From an alpha proteobacterium IMCC14465 (GTDB lineage: Bacteria > Pseudomonadota > Alphaproteobacteria > RS24): DNA of 64,000 bases. The stretch's first letter is position 1; each line of letters begins with the position of its first letter. Location of the stretch: the NCBI GenBank assembly GCA_000293845.2, contig ALYF01000003.1, forward strand, positions 372,001 through 436,000, written 5' to 3'. Both the position numbers and the translations under genes were made by a program. Positions 8,214 through 16,269 of the stretch are shown here, one piece after another. The notes below the pieces were generated by a model. The model did not search any database. It was not told the DNA's origin and was given only the letters and a program-made list of their open reading frames with translations.

Positions 8214-8996
8214 ATGGAAGTCAATAAAAATCTCAAAAATATTCGAATTAAGAGCCCTGAAGACATTCGGCGCTCTGCTGAAGCCTTCCGCGATATTGTC
8301 AAAAAGCTGGTTAATATGCGAATTGCGGCCAGCCATAATATCGCAAAGAACGAGGCGCTGGTCGACATTGAAGGTCAGCTTATCGCAACAGAGGTTTTTG
8401 GGTGGGAAGGCAAAAATGACTGGTTAGGCAGCGCCTATCTGGCGCTTGAGTCGCCCATAACTATGGCTTGCCGCTATGAGAGCGAACCATTCTGGATTAA
8501 CGAAAAAGGGGTCTATACGCAACATCCAAACACTTTTCTGGATGAAATTGACCTCTCTCGCTTTCGCGAAAGAGCCAAAACCACTGCTGCGATTGTTGTG
8601 CCGGTACATATGCCTTTCAGTCAGATTGGGGCGGTTAGTTTTAATCCTTTTGATGAAGAAACAACGGATTTGGCCGCAGCTTATGAAAAATTTGGCATGG
8701 AATTGGGGCTGTATGCACGTGCCTTTATCCGTTCATATATGCATGTCTTACCGCGCGTTCAGATTTTGCCGAGCAGCTCTAAGCTTTCCAAACGTGAGGT
8801 CGAGTGCCTTCGCTGGGCGGCTATGGGTAAGACCGATATCGAAATCAGCATGATTATCAAGCGGAGCCGAGCGACGGTGCGCTTTCATATTCATAATGCT
8901 TCTATGAAGCTGGATGCTGTGAATCGCAGTCAGGCGGTCTTTAAGGCGACCCAACTGGGCTATATCAGCAATATGAGTTCTAAAATCCTGATTTAA
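8214..8996 (+). CDS. LuxR-family transcriptional regulator (solo)
   Basis: A 260-residue regulator with an N-terminal autoinducer-binding-like domain (about 20-175) and a C-terminal LuxR/GerE helix-turn-helix (about 196-255, L-S-x-R-E-x-E-C-L-R-W-A-A-M-G-K). In the sensor domain W70-x4-Y75 and P81/W94 line up with conserved acyl-homoserine-lactone-binding positions, but the usual Asp before that Pro is S80. No luxI synthase is in the window. It therefore probably senses another ligand, perhaps a catabolite of the neighbouring pathways. It sits between a divergent acyl-CoA dehydrogenase gene and the DUF35-thiolase operon, both candidate targets. Confidence 0.85.
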   Translation: MEVNKNLKNIRIKSPEDIRRSAEAFRDIVKKLVNMRIAASHNIAKNEALVDIEGQLIATEVFGWEGKNDWLGSAYLALESPITMACRYESEPFWINEKGVYTQHPNTFLDEIDLSRFRERAKTTAAIVVPVHMPFSQIGAVSFNPFDEETTDLAAAYEKFGMELGLYARAFIRSYMHVLPRVQILPSSSKLSKREVECLRWAAMGKTDIEISMIIKRSRATVRFHIHNASMKLDAVNRSQAVFKATQLGYISNMSSKILI

Positions 8997-9049
8997 CACC
9001 CTTCTTTTCAACCTAGTTATTTAGGGAGTGCCGCTGGCTTTTGTTAAAA

Positions 9050-9087
9050 GCTAGTAGTGTGAAATACGTAATTTCTGAAACTCACAC
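9050..9087 (+). promoter_or_regulatory. Candidate operator upstream of the DUF35-thiolase operon
   Basis: The region between luxR-type stop and ATG 9104 holds GCTAGTAG (9050-9057), an inverted repeat GTGTGA/TCACAC (9057-9062 and 9082-9087), and inside it GAAAT-ACGTA-ATTTC (9061-9075) with a TACGTA core. Such nested dyads 20-50 bases before a start are typical of regulator binding; the regulator could be the adjacent LuxR-type protein. Inference from symmetry only. Confidence 0.4.
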
Positions 9088-9103
9088 ATTATTCTTAAAG
9101 ACT

Positions 9104-9520
9104 ATGAATCAAGACTTAACAGGCGAACTCCCCCATCTCGTATTATCAGAGGATGGCAGTTATTATTTGCAAGGCGGTCATAATGAGGCCTCAGGCAAAT
9201 ATGTCTTTCCACTTATGGGAGGGGATAAAGAGTTTTTCCAACCCGTGCCGCTGAAACGCGAGGGGACAATCTGGTCGTTTACTGTTCAGAGGTTTCGCCC
9301 CAAGACCCCACCATATGCGGGACCGGATGATTTTGTTCCTTATCTTGTGGCTTATGTCGATTTGCCCGGCCAGTTAAAAGTAGAGGCGCGCTTGGTGGAT
9401 ATAGAAGAAGACGATGTTGAGATTGGCCTGCCGGTTGAACTCACTGTTATCCCGGATATCACTGGTGAACCGGGGAGCGTGATGCATGCCTTTAGGCCAA
9501 TAGAAACGAGGGCTGCATGA
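9104..9520 (+). CDS. DUF35 / OB-fold protein, partner of thiolase
   Basis: A 138-residue protein of the DUF35 type. The OB-fold part is clear: a G-x-I-W-S-F-T-V strand, R-F-R-P-K-x-P-P-Y, a P-Y-L-V-A-Y-V-D-L strand and a G-x-P-V-E-L-T-V near the end. The N-terminal rubredoxin-like zinc ribbon, normally two CxxC pairs, is degenerate (H-N-E-A-S-G-K-Y-V-F-P, residues 26-36) with no cysteine ligands. In steroid side-chain degradation DUF35 proteins pair with SCP2-type thiolase-like aldolases. Here its stop overlaps the thiolase start by four bases (ATGA). I chose ATG 9104 over an upstream TTG at 9041, which would run through the operator-like dyads. Confidence 0.8.
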   Translation: MNQDLTGELPHLVLSEDGSYYLQGGHNEASGKYVFPLMGGDKEFFQPVPLKREGTIWSFTVQRFRPKTPPYAGPDDFVPYLVAYVDLPGQLKVEARLVDIEEDDVEIGLPVELTVIPDITGEPGSVMHAFRPIETRAA

Positions 9521-10662
9521 CGGATGTAGGTATTATCGGGGTCGGCATTCACCCTTTCGGCAGAACCGAAGGCCGTAGCGGGATTGATATGGGCATTTAT
9601 GCTGTCCGCGAGGCGTTATCGGATTGCAATCTCAACTGGGAAGATGTGCAATTCGCCTATGGCGGCTCTGATGCGTCAGGCAATGCCGATACGATGGTTA
9701 AACAGCTCGGTCTTTCCGGTGTGCAATTCGTCAATGTGAAAAATGGCTGTGCGACGGGTGGCTCTGCCCTCTACGCTGTGGCGAGCACCATTAAGGCCGG
9801 GGAATATGATATTGGTCTCGCGGTTGGTTTTGATAAACACCCGCGCGGTGCATTTAATCCATTGCCAGAAGAATGGGGTCTTCCCGATTGGTATGGCGCG
9901 CAAGGCTATATGCTGACCACGCAATTTTTCGCCATGAAAATCAAACGCTATATGCATGATTTCAATATTTCTGATTTGTCTCTTGGGCGCATTTCCGAAA
10001 AGTCATTTGCCAATGCAGAACATGCTGAGCATGCTTGGCGGCGCAGTCCGGTTTCGCTGGAAGAAATTATGGAAAGCCCGATGGTGAATGACCCGTTGCG
10101 CAAATATATGTTCTGCTCTCCTGCCGAGGGGGGGGTGGCGCTTATTTTGGCATCCGAGAAAAAAGCCCGCGAAATTGGCGCGCCTTTTGTTAAGCTTGAT
10201 GCGGCGATTATGCGTACGCGGCCTCAAGGCAGTTTTGAGGTTTTTGCGACATCAGTTGATAATGATATTGACGGCTCTGCCACGCGCTTGGCGTCGCAAG
10301 CGGCATTTGAACTCGCCGGTATCGGTCCGGAAGATTTCGATCTCGCCCAAATTCAAGATACTGATTCCGGTACTGAGATTATTCACATGGCTGAGAATGG
10401 CCTGTGTGCTGATGGTGAGCAGGAGCAATGGCTTGCCGAGGGTAAAACATTGCTGAATGGAAAGCTGCCGATTAATACGGATGGTGGATGTATCGCTTGC
10501 GGCGAGCCGATTGGTGCATCCGGTTTACGTCAGGTTTATGAGAATGTGGTTCAACTCAGAGGACAGGCCGGGGCGCGGCAGGTTCAAAATGACCCACGTG
10601 TTGCTTACAGTCATGTTTATGGTGCGCCCGGCGTTTCTGCCGTGACAATTTTAAGAAAATAA
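9517..10662 (+). CDS. SCP2-type thiolase / retro-aldolase-like protein
   Basis: A 381-residue thiolase-fold protein. The nucleophile-region cysteine is C78 (N-G-C-A-T-G-G). The catalytic H of the canonical G-H-P-x-G motif is replaced: the text reads C-G-E-P-I-G-A-S-G with E330, and the C-terminal C-x-G is Y-G-A. These changes are like those in thiolase-fold aldolases (Ltp2-type) that work with a DUF35 partner to cleave a hydroxyacyl-CoA by retro-aldol reaction, rather than true thiolases. The overlapping DUF35 gene upstream supports that idea. Directly followed by an acyl-CoA dehydrogenase gene. Exact substrate unknown. Confidence 0.85.
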   Translation: MTDVGIIGVGIHPFGRTEGRSGIDMGIYAVREALSDCNLNWEDVQFAYGGSDASGNADTMVKQLGLSGVQFVNVKNGCATGGSALYAVASTIKAGEYDIGLAVGFDKHPRGAFNPLPEEWGLPDWYGAQGYMLTTQFFAMKIKRYMHDFNISDLSLGRISEKSFANAEHAEHAWRRSPVSLEEIMESPMVNDPLRKYMFCSPAEGGVALILASEKKAREIGAPFVKLDAAIMRTRPQGSFEVFATSVDNDIDGSATRLASQAAFELAGIGPEDFDLAQIQDTDSGTEIIHMAENGLCADGEQEQWLAEGKTLLNGKLPINTDGGCIACGEPIGASGLRQVYENVVQLRGQAGARQVQNDPRVAYSHVYGAPGVSAVTILRK

Positions 10663-10667
10663 AGATT

Positions 10668-11876
10668 ATGGATTTTGAATTTCTCGAAAGTGAATCTGAA
10701 TTTCGTGATGAGGTGAAAAGCTTTCTCGCTGACGCCCTGGATGCAGATATACAATCAGCTTCTGCGTCGTCGCCAGGTGTGTTTGCAGAGCCAGATATTG
10801 GTATAGGCTGGCATCAGAAGCTTTATGAAAGAGGCTGGATTGCCCCTGACTGGCCTGTCGAATATGGCGGCACTGGCTGGACAGCTTTGCAGAAATATAT
10901 TTTTGAAAAAGAATGTTCACTGGTGGGTGCGCCGAAACTCCCTGTCATGGGCATGCAATTGCTTGGCCCGAGCATTTATACATTTGGCAATGACGCGCAA
11001 AAAGAAACTTTATTGCCGCGCATTTTGTCTGGTGAGGATTATTGGTGTCAGGGTTTTTCTGAGCCGAATTCTGGCTCTGATTTGGCAAGCCTGCAAGCAA
11101 CGGCAGTGCGCGATGGCGATAATTATATCGTCAATGGCAGTAAAATTTGGACAACGCATGGTCACCACGCCAATAAAATTTTCTGTTTGCTCCGTACCGA
11201 GAAAGCAGAGCGCCCACAACAAGGCATCAGCTTTATTTTGCTGGATTTGGATCAGCCGGGTATTTCGGTGAAGCCGATTATAACGCTGGCAGGAGACCAT
11301 GAGGTCAATCAGGTGTTTTTTGATGACGCGGTAACGCCGGTTGAGAATCTCGTTGGTGAAGAAGGTCAGGGCTGGGAAATCGCAAAATTTCTGCTTGAAA
11401 ATGAGCGCGGTGGATCATGCCATGCACCTGAATTACTGGCTGATTTGGAAAGACTGGATATGGCGGCGTCGGAGGAAATTTTTGAGGATGATCGCAAACT
11501 ATCCGAAACACGGAGCTGGCGCCTTAAGTTGGCGGATATCCGCTTACGCGCGCAGGCGCTTGAGGTGACGGAACTGCAAGTGCTGGCGAATATTATGGAA
11601 GGGCTTGAGCCTGGGCCGCAAACGTCCCTGATAAAATTTGTTGCGTCAAAAGTTCGCCAAGAAGTGGATGGTCTGGCCGTTGACCTTTTTGGTCATGCAG
11701 CTTTGCAACTTGAAACCCAGCGTCCGCTTTATGGCGGTAATGCGCCTCAGCCGATTTTCTCTCAAGGGGCGCAAATAGCGACCCCACGCTACTTAAATAG
11801 CCGCGCATGGACTATTTTTGGCGGGACAAATGAAGTGCAGGCGAATATCATATCCAAAACCGTGCTAGGCCTATAA
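10668..11876 (+). CDS. Acyl-CoA dehydrogenase
   Basis: A 402-residue acyl-CoA dehydrogenase of the large FadE type. Visible: W-P-x-E-Y-G-G-T-G-W near residue 60, Q-G-F-S-E-P-N-S-G-S-D-L (about 126-137), N-G-S-K-I-W-T-T-H, and C-terminal I-F-G-G-T-N-E-V-Q (about 383-391). It starts five bases after the thiolase-like gene and so shares its operon. The pairing suggests it introduces the double bond before hydration and aldol cleavage, although no hydratase is in this operon. Confidence 0.9.
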   Translation: MDFEFLESESEFRDEVKSFLADALDADIQSASASSPGVFAEPDIGIGWHQKLYERGWIAPDWPVEYGGTGWTALQKYIFEKECSLVGAPKLPVMGMQLLGPSIYTFGNDAQKETLLPRILSGEDYWCQGFSEPNSGSDLASLQATAVRDGDNYIVNGSKIWTTHGHHANKIFCLLRTEKAERPQQGISFILLDLDQPGISVKPIITLAGDHEVNQVFFDDAVTPVENLVGEEGQGWEIAKFLLENERGGSCHAPELLADLERLDMAASEEIFEDDRKLSETRSWRLKLADIRLRAQALEVTELQVLANIMEGLEPGPQTSLIKFVASKVRQEVDGLAVDLFGHAALQLETQRPLYGGNAPQPIFSQGAQIATPRYLNSRAWTIFGGTNEVQANIISKTVLGL

Positions 11877-11926
11877 GATGGTCTTTAAAGTAACGGTCAA
11901 TAGTACGTTTAAAAACGGAGGGAAGA

Positions 11927-12898
11927 ATGCAAATCAGTGAAGATGCGCTCAAACAGGCATACCGGCAGATGAAAACCATCCGCATGTTTGAAGAACGCCT
12001 ACATGATGAGATTATGACGGGCGAAATTGCCGGTTTTACTCATCTCTATGCTGGGCAAGAGGCTGTGGCTGTGGGGGTTTGCGAACATCTCGATTATAAT
12101 GACACAATCGCCTCGACCCATAGAGGCCATGGTCACTGTATCGCCAAGGGCTGTGATGTCCGCGGTATGATGCTGGAGATTTACGGGCGTGCCGACGGCA
12201 TTTGTAAAGGCAAAGGCGGCTCGATGCATATTGCCGATATTGAAAAAGGCATGCTGGGCGCGAATGGCATTGTTGGTGGCGGTCCACCTATTGTTGTTGG
12301 TGCAGCATTAGCGGCTAAATTATATGGTGACGGGCGTCTGGCGGTGGCTTTTTCCGGTGACGGTGCGTGTAATCAGGGCACAACTTTTGAAGCCATGAAT
12401 CTGGCTGTTGTGACCAATGCCCCTGCGATATTTGCCTTTGAGAATAATCATTATTCCGAACATACCGGCGTCGCTTATGCTGTCGGCAGTGAGGATATTG
12501 CCAGCCGCGCCGAGAGCTTTGGTATGAAGGCATGGCGTGTTGACGGGTGCGACTTCTTTAAAGTCTATGAAACCATGGGCGAAGTTGTGGACCATGTGCG
12601 CGCCGGTAAAGGTCCTGCTGCCGTTGAGTTCGATACGGAGAGATTTTTCGGTCACTTTGAAGGCGATCCGCAAAATTATCGCGGTGAAGGCGAGATTGCG
12701 CGTCTCAGAAAAGAGCGTGATTGCATCACAATATTCAGAGAGCATGCGGCTAAGAATAAGCTTGTGAGCAAAAAAGATTTGGATGCCATCGACAAAGAAG
12801 TTTCCGACTTAATTGATAAGTCGGTCGAGGAGTCACGGGCTGCTGCGCCGCCCACGGCTGAAGATGTTCTTACCGATGTCTATATTGACTATATCTAA
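11927..12898 (+). CDS. 2-oxoacid/acetoin dehydrogenase E1 component, alpha subunit
   Basis: A 323-residue thiamine-diphosphate protein. The TPP-binding motif runs from G144-D-G146 to N173-N174. The overall sequence, including T-H-R-G-H-G-H and K-G-K-G-G-S-M-H-I, matches the pyruvate/acetoin dehydrogenase alpha family, closest in style to AcoA-type proteins. GGAGGG precedes ATG 11927. It begins the three-gene E1alpha-E1beta-E2 block, 50 bases after the acyl-CoA dehydrogenase gene. Substrate could be acetoin, pyruvate or another 2-oxo compound released by the upstream pathway; the sequence alone does not decide. Confidence 0.9.
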   Translation: MQISEDALKQAYRQMKTIRMFEERLHDEIMTGEIAGFTHLYAGQEAVAVGVCEHLDYNDTIASTHRGHGHCIAKGCDVRGMMLEIYGRADGICKGKGGSMHIADIEKGMLGANGIVGGGPPIVVGAALAAKLYGDGRLAVAFSGDGACNQGTTFEAMNLAVVTNAPAIFAFENNHYSEHTGVAYAVGSEDIASRAESFGMKAWRVDGCDFFKVYETMGEVVDHVRAGKGPAAVEFDTERFFGHFEGDPQNYRGEGEIARLRKERDCITIFREHAAKNKLVSKKDLDAIDKEVSDLIDKSVEESRAAAPPTAEDVLTDVYIDYI

Positions 12899-12912
12899 GA
12901 AGGGACAATCAG

Positions 12913-13923
12913 ATGGCTGAATTAATGCTGCGTGAAGCAATTTTACAAACCCTATTTTCTGAAATGGAACGGGATGAGAATGTCGTTGTTCTAGGTGAGG
13001 ACATTGTTGGCGGTATGGGGACGGAAGGTGGCCCCGAGGCAATCGGGGGTATCTGGGGTACCTCTACCGGTCTTTACGATAGGTTTGGTGGAGACCGGGT
13101 CATTGATACGCCGATTTCCGAAAGTGCGATTATCGGTGCTGCGGGTGGTCTTGGCTTGACGGGTAAGCGCCCTGTTGCGGAAATTATGTTCGCCGATTTC
13201 CTCGGTGTTTGCATGGACCAGATTTGGAATCAGATGGCTAAATTCCGCTATATGTTTGGCGGTAAAACCGAATGTCCTGCCGTCGTGCGCATGATTTACG
13301 GTGCGGGGTTGAACGCTGCCGCCCAACATAGTCAGGCACCGCATGGTATTCTGACATCTATGCCGGGGCTCAAGGTTGTTATGCCGTCAACACCTGCAGA
13401 TGCCAAGGGTCTGTTGACCACGGCTATTCGCGACCAAGATCCGGTTATCTTTTTGGAACATAAGGCGCTTTATGCCGAAAAAGGCGAAGTGCCTGATGGT
13501 GATTACACCATTCCTTTCGGTCATGCGCGTTTGGCTCATGCCGGTGAGGATGTGACGATTGTGGCCGCAGGTCTGATGGTCAAATTCTCTATTAAGGCGG
13601 CGCAAGGTCTTGCTGAAAAAGGCATTGGCTGTGATGTGATTGATTTGCGCACAACAAGCCCATTAGATGAAGAGGCTATTCTGGACTCGGTTGAAAACAC
13701 AGGTCGTTTGGTTGTTGTTGACGAGTCGCCGCCACGTTGTGGTCTGGCGACCGATATTGTATCGCTTGTCACTCAAAAAGCCTATGCGAGCCTGAAGGCG
13801 CCGCCCGAAATGGTGACGTCTCCTCATACACCTGTGCCTTTTGCACGTGAGCTTGAAAAGGCCTATCTGCCGTCTCCGGGCAAAATTGCAGATGCCGTTG
13901 AACGAACTTTAGCCTGGAAATAG
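12913..13923 (+). CDS. 2-oxoacid/acetoin dehydrogenase E1 component, beta subunit
   Basis: A 336-residue partner of the upstream alpha subunit. It has the typical N-terminal R-E-A-I-x-Q-T, G-E-D-I-V-G-G, I-D-T-P-I-S-E (about 66-72) and the Q-x-A-K-x-R-Y region, and the C-terminal transketolase domain with V-D-E-S-P-P-R. It lies 14 bases behind the alpha gene and 9 bases before E2. Together they make the decarboxylating E1 heterotetramer. Confidence 0.92.
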   Translation: MAELMLREAILQTLFSEMERDENVVVLGEDIVGGMGTEGGPEAIGGIWGTSTGLYDRFGGDRVIDTPISESAIIGAAGGLGLTGKRPVAEIMFADFLGVCMDQIWNQMAKFRYMFGGKTECPAVVRMIYGAGLNAAAQHSQAPHGILTSMPGLKVVMPSTPADAKGLLTTAIRDQDPVIFLEHKALYAEKGEVPDGDYTIPFGHARLAHAGEDVTIVAAGLMVKFSIKAAQGLAEKGIGCDVIDLRTTSPLDEEAILDSVENTGRLVVVDESPPRCGLATDIVSLVTQKAYASLKAPPEMVTSPHTPVPFARELEKAYLPSPGKIADAVERTLAWK

Positions 13924-13932
13924 CGCGAGGCA

Positions 13933-15375
13933 ATGATGAAAAATATTAAAGCATTCACCATGCCCAAATGGGGTATCGAGATGCAAGAAGGCACAATCTC
14001 TGAATGGGTTGTGAAGGAAGGCCAGTCTTTCAAAAAGGGTGAAATTATTGCTCTGATTGAAACCGACAAGATTTCAAATGAGGTGGAAGCCGAATTTGAC
14101 GGGGTGCTTCGTAAAATTGTGACACCTTCCGGTCAGACCGAACCTGTCGGGGCCTTGCTTGGCGTTTTCGGTGATACTGATGTGCCGGATGGGGAGATTG
14201 AAACTTTCGCTCAAAGCTTTAAAGCCGCCGATACCGGCACGGCTGTCGGGCGTAATTCGGATACGGCGTCACCTGCGCCTTCTGAAACGGCACCTGCCGA
14301 AGTGGCAGCCCCTGCTGCACCGGCCATTAGTGATACGAGTTTCGACAATCTGAATATCAGTCCCAAAGCGCGGGAACTGGCGATTGAAATGCAAATTGAT
14401 GCCACGCAGATTAGTGGTTCAGGCCGCAATGGTCGCATCACCTATCAGGATGTGCATCAAGCCTCGCGGCCTGATGCGTCAGTTGATTTGGGCGGGGCTT
14501 TGCCTGTGCCTGCCGATGATGAAACAATTTTTGCCTCACCGCTTGCTAAAAGGCTTGCCGCCATGAATGGCATTGACCTTAAAGGTGTTGCGGGGACGGG
14601 TGCGCGGGGCCGTATTCGTAAAGAAGATGTCTTTGCATTATTGCCGGATGCCGGGTCGCGGTCGCAAGGAGCGGCACTTGCTTCAAATACCGACAACACA
14701 CCGAAAATTGTTGAAATGGACAAAATCCGCAAGGTTATCGCCAAGCGTTTGACTGAAGCCAAGTCAACCATTCCGCATTTTTATATCCGCAGTGATTTTG
14801 ATGTTGAGAACCTTTTGGAATTCCGTCGTATCGGTAACAAGGTGCTGAACACAAAAGCGTCCTTAAATGACTATTTGATTAAGGCTGTTGGACGGGCGCT
14901 CGTTGAGCATCCCGACGTTAATGTGCAGGTACATGATGATAAAATTCATTATTATCCGCATGCTAATGTCGGTGTTGCGATTGCTGCGAAGTCCGGTCTC
15001 ATAACGCCTGTCGTCAAAAATGTTGATCTCATGGATATCAGCGATATTTCGCGCGCGACAACTCAGCTTATTAAAAAAGCGAATACGGGCAAGCTCGGCT
15101 TTGCGGATTTGGAAGGCGGGACATTAACCATCTCAAATCTTGGTATGATGGGTGTTGACCAGTTCGATGCGATTATCAATCCGCCCCAAGGGTCTATTCT
15201 GGCGATTGGCGGTATTAGCCGTGTGATGACAGAAATGGAAGATGGGTCAGGTGAATTCCGTAGCAAGCTGTCTGTTGCCATGTCTTGTGATCACCGCGCG
15301 ATTGATGGTGCAGCTGGTGCAAAATTCATGGCGACCTTGAAGTCGATGATTGAAGCGCCGGAGCTGTTTTTTTAG
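13933..15375 (+). CDS. Dihydrolipoamide acyltransferase (E2) with two E3-binding domains
   Basis: A 480-residue E2. Domain order: lipoyl domain (1-80) with the modified lysine in E-T-D-K46-I-S; an Ala/Pro-rich linker; a peripheral-subunit-binding domain at about 141-175 (S-P-K-A-R-x-L-A); a second one at about 201-236 (S-P-L-A-K-R-L-A, G-R-I-R-K-E-D-V); then the acetyltransferase domain with the catalytic D-H-R-A-I-D-G near 450. Most bacterial E2 proteins carry one such binding domain. It transfers the acyl group from E1 to CoA. The E3 gene is not in the operon; lpdA at 768 is the likely supplier. Its stop overlaps a convergent SnoaL-like gene by four bases. Confidence 0.92.
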   Translation: MMKNIKAFTMPKWGIEMQEGTISEWVVKEGQSFKKGEIIALIETDKISNEVEAEFDGVLRKIVTPSGQTEPVGALLGVFGDTDVPDGEIETFAQSFKAADTGTAVGRNSDTASPAPSETAPAEVAAPAAPAISDTSFDNLNISPKARELAIEMQIDATQISGSGRNGRITYQDVHQASRPDASVDLGGALPVPADDETIFASPLAKRLAAMNGIDLKGVAGTGARGRIRKEDVFALLPDAGSRSQGAALASNTDNTPKIVEMDKIRKVIAKRLTEAKSTIPHFYIRSDFDVENLLEFRRIGNKVLNTKASLNDYLIKAVGRALVEHPDVNVQVHDDKIHYYPHANVGVAIAAKSGLITPVVKNVDLMDISDISRATTQLIKKANTGKLGFADLEGGTLTISNLGMMGVDQFDAIINPPQGSILAIGGISRVMTEMEDGSGEFRSKLSVAMSCDHRAIDGAAGAKFMATLKSMIEAPELFF

Positions 15376-15770
15376 GCTGAGTTCGCTTTCGCCACAGCAT
15401 GAACTTGGTCGTGATTAAAGTAAAACGGCTTAATCATGCACAGCTTATCGCCACGGAAAACATACATTTCCACCATCTCGATAACCTCATCTGAACCTTC
15501 AGGGACAAGCTCAACTTCGCAACAGACGGAAGTTTCACCGAGCATCAAATTGGATTGTCTCACTTCTGAAATCCTCAGCATAGGCATGATTTTAGTGTAG
15601 AGGTTTTGCAGCGCTTTTTTGCCCGTATACCTTCCCGCAAATGGCAGGCTATCAGACTCGATAATCACGATATCATCAGTCATCATGGCTTCAAGTTCGA
15701 CGAAGTTTCCCTCGCGGGCATATTGAAAAAAGATGTTTACCAAATTGATTAAATCAGGTTTTTCGGACAT
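15372..15770 (-). CDS. SnoaL-like / ketosteroid-isomerase-like protein
   Basis: A 132-residue NTF2-fold protein with the common layout: L-V-N-I-F-F-Q-Y-A-R-E-G-N near the start, an acidic M-M-T-D-D-I-V-I segment, F-A-G-R-Y-T-G-K-K-A-L, and the late strand M-Y-V-F-R-G-D-K-L-C-M-I-K-P-F-Y-F-N. Related proteins are isomerases, cyclases or of unknown role. It is a single gene, convergent with E2 and divergent from the ABM gene at 15925. Function here unknown. Confidence 0.75.
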   Translation of the reverse strand: MSEKPDLINLVNIFFQYAREGNFVELEAMMTDDIVIIESDSLPFAGRYTGKKALQNLYTKIMPMLRISEVRQSNLMLGETSVCCEVELVPEGSDEVIEMVEMYVFRGDKLCMIKPFYFNHDQVHAVAKANSA

Positions 15771-15837
15771 AGATTTCCCTCCATTAGTCTTGCGTCAAGC
15801 ATGTAAAATTAGCCTGTAGATAAATACTCCCCAAAAA

Positions 15838-15898
15838 GCTAGTGGTTTGCGGGCAGGTCAGGGTCTTTTATAGGTTGTTAAAGCTGCCTAAATGGCAG
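15838..15898 (+). promoter_or_regulatory. Candidate regulatory elements before ABM-reductase operon
   Basis: GCTAGTGG at 15838-15845 repeats a motif seen before three other operons. CTGCC-TAAAT-GGCAG at 15884-15898 is a perfect five-base inverted repeat ending 26 bases before ATG 15925. Role inferred from position and symmetry. Confidence 0.3.
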
Positions 15899-15924
15899 AA
15901 CATAATATTTTCAGGGGGACGAAC

Positions 15925-16233
15925 ATGATTTTTGTAGCCGGTACGATGACAATGAAACCCGAAATCATTAGTGAGTTTAAAACTGAGGTTGCCGCAATGG
16001 TCGATAAAGTGCGCGCCGAAGATGGGTGCTTGCACTATTCATTGCTGGTTGAGGATGCGGATACAGGTCTGGTGAATGTCCTTGAAAAATGGCGTGATGA
16101 TGACGCTTTGCTTGTCCACTTTGGACAGCCTTGGATTATGGCATTTTTCGAGAAATTCTTTCCCCATATGCTGGACACAACCGTGAAGGTTTTTGATATT
16201 TCCGGTGAACGCCCGCTCCCCGGATCTGAGTAA
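15925..16233 (+). CDS. Antibiotic biosynthesis monooxygenase (ABM) domain protein
   Basis: A 102-residue single ABM domain: the strand F-V-A-G-T-M-T-M-K-P-E, the helix with V-A-A-M-V-D-K-V, E-D-G-C-L-H-Y-S-L, and V-L-E-K-W-R-D-D-D-A-L-x3-F. Members are small dimeric cofactor-free monooxygenases or stress proteins. ATG 15925 is preferred because CAGGGGG lies just upstream; a start at 15892 would overlap the inverted repeat at 15884. First gene of a pair with the reductase at 16270. Confidence 0.85.
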   Translation: MIFVAGTMTMKPEIISEFKTEVAAMVDKVRAEDGCLHYSLLVEDADTGLVNVLEKWRDDDALLVHFGQPWIMAFFEKFFPHMLDTTVKVFDISGERPLPGSE

Positions 16234-16269
16234 AACTCAGAGTCTAAAATATAAAATTGGAGATACGCT

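Noticed and set aside
9041-9103. TTG-initiated extension of the DUF35 gene
   Set aside because: It would translate through the GTGTGA/TCACAC and GAAAT/ATTTC dyads, and the family normally starts close to the zinc-ribbon region; ATG 9104 is simpler.
11927-15375. Firm naming as acetoin dehydrogenase (acoA/acoB/acoC)
   Set aside because: E1 and E2 fit AcoABC-type proteins, but pyruvate and branched 2-oxoacid enzymes are close in sequence and no acetoin regulator or acoX is present.
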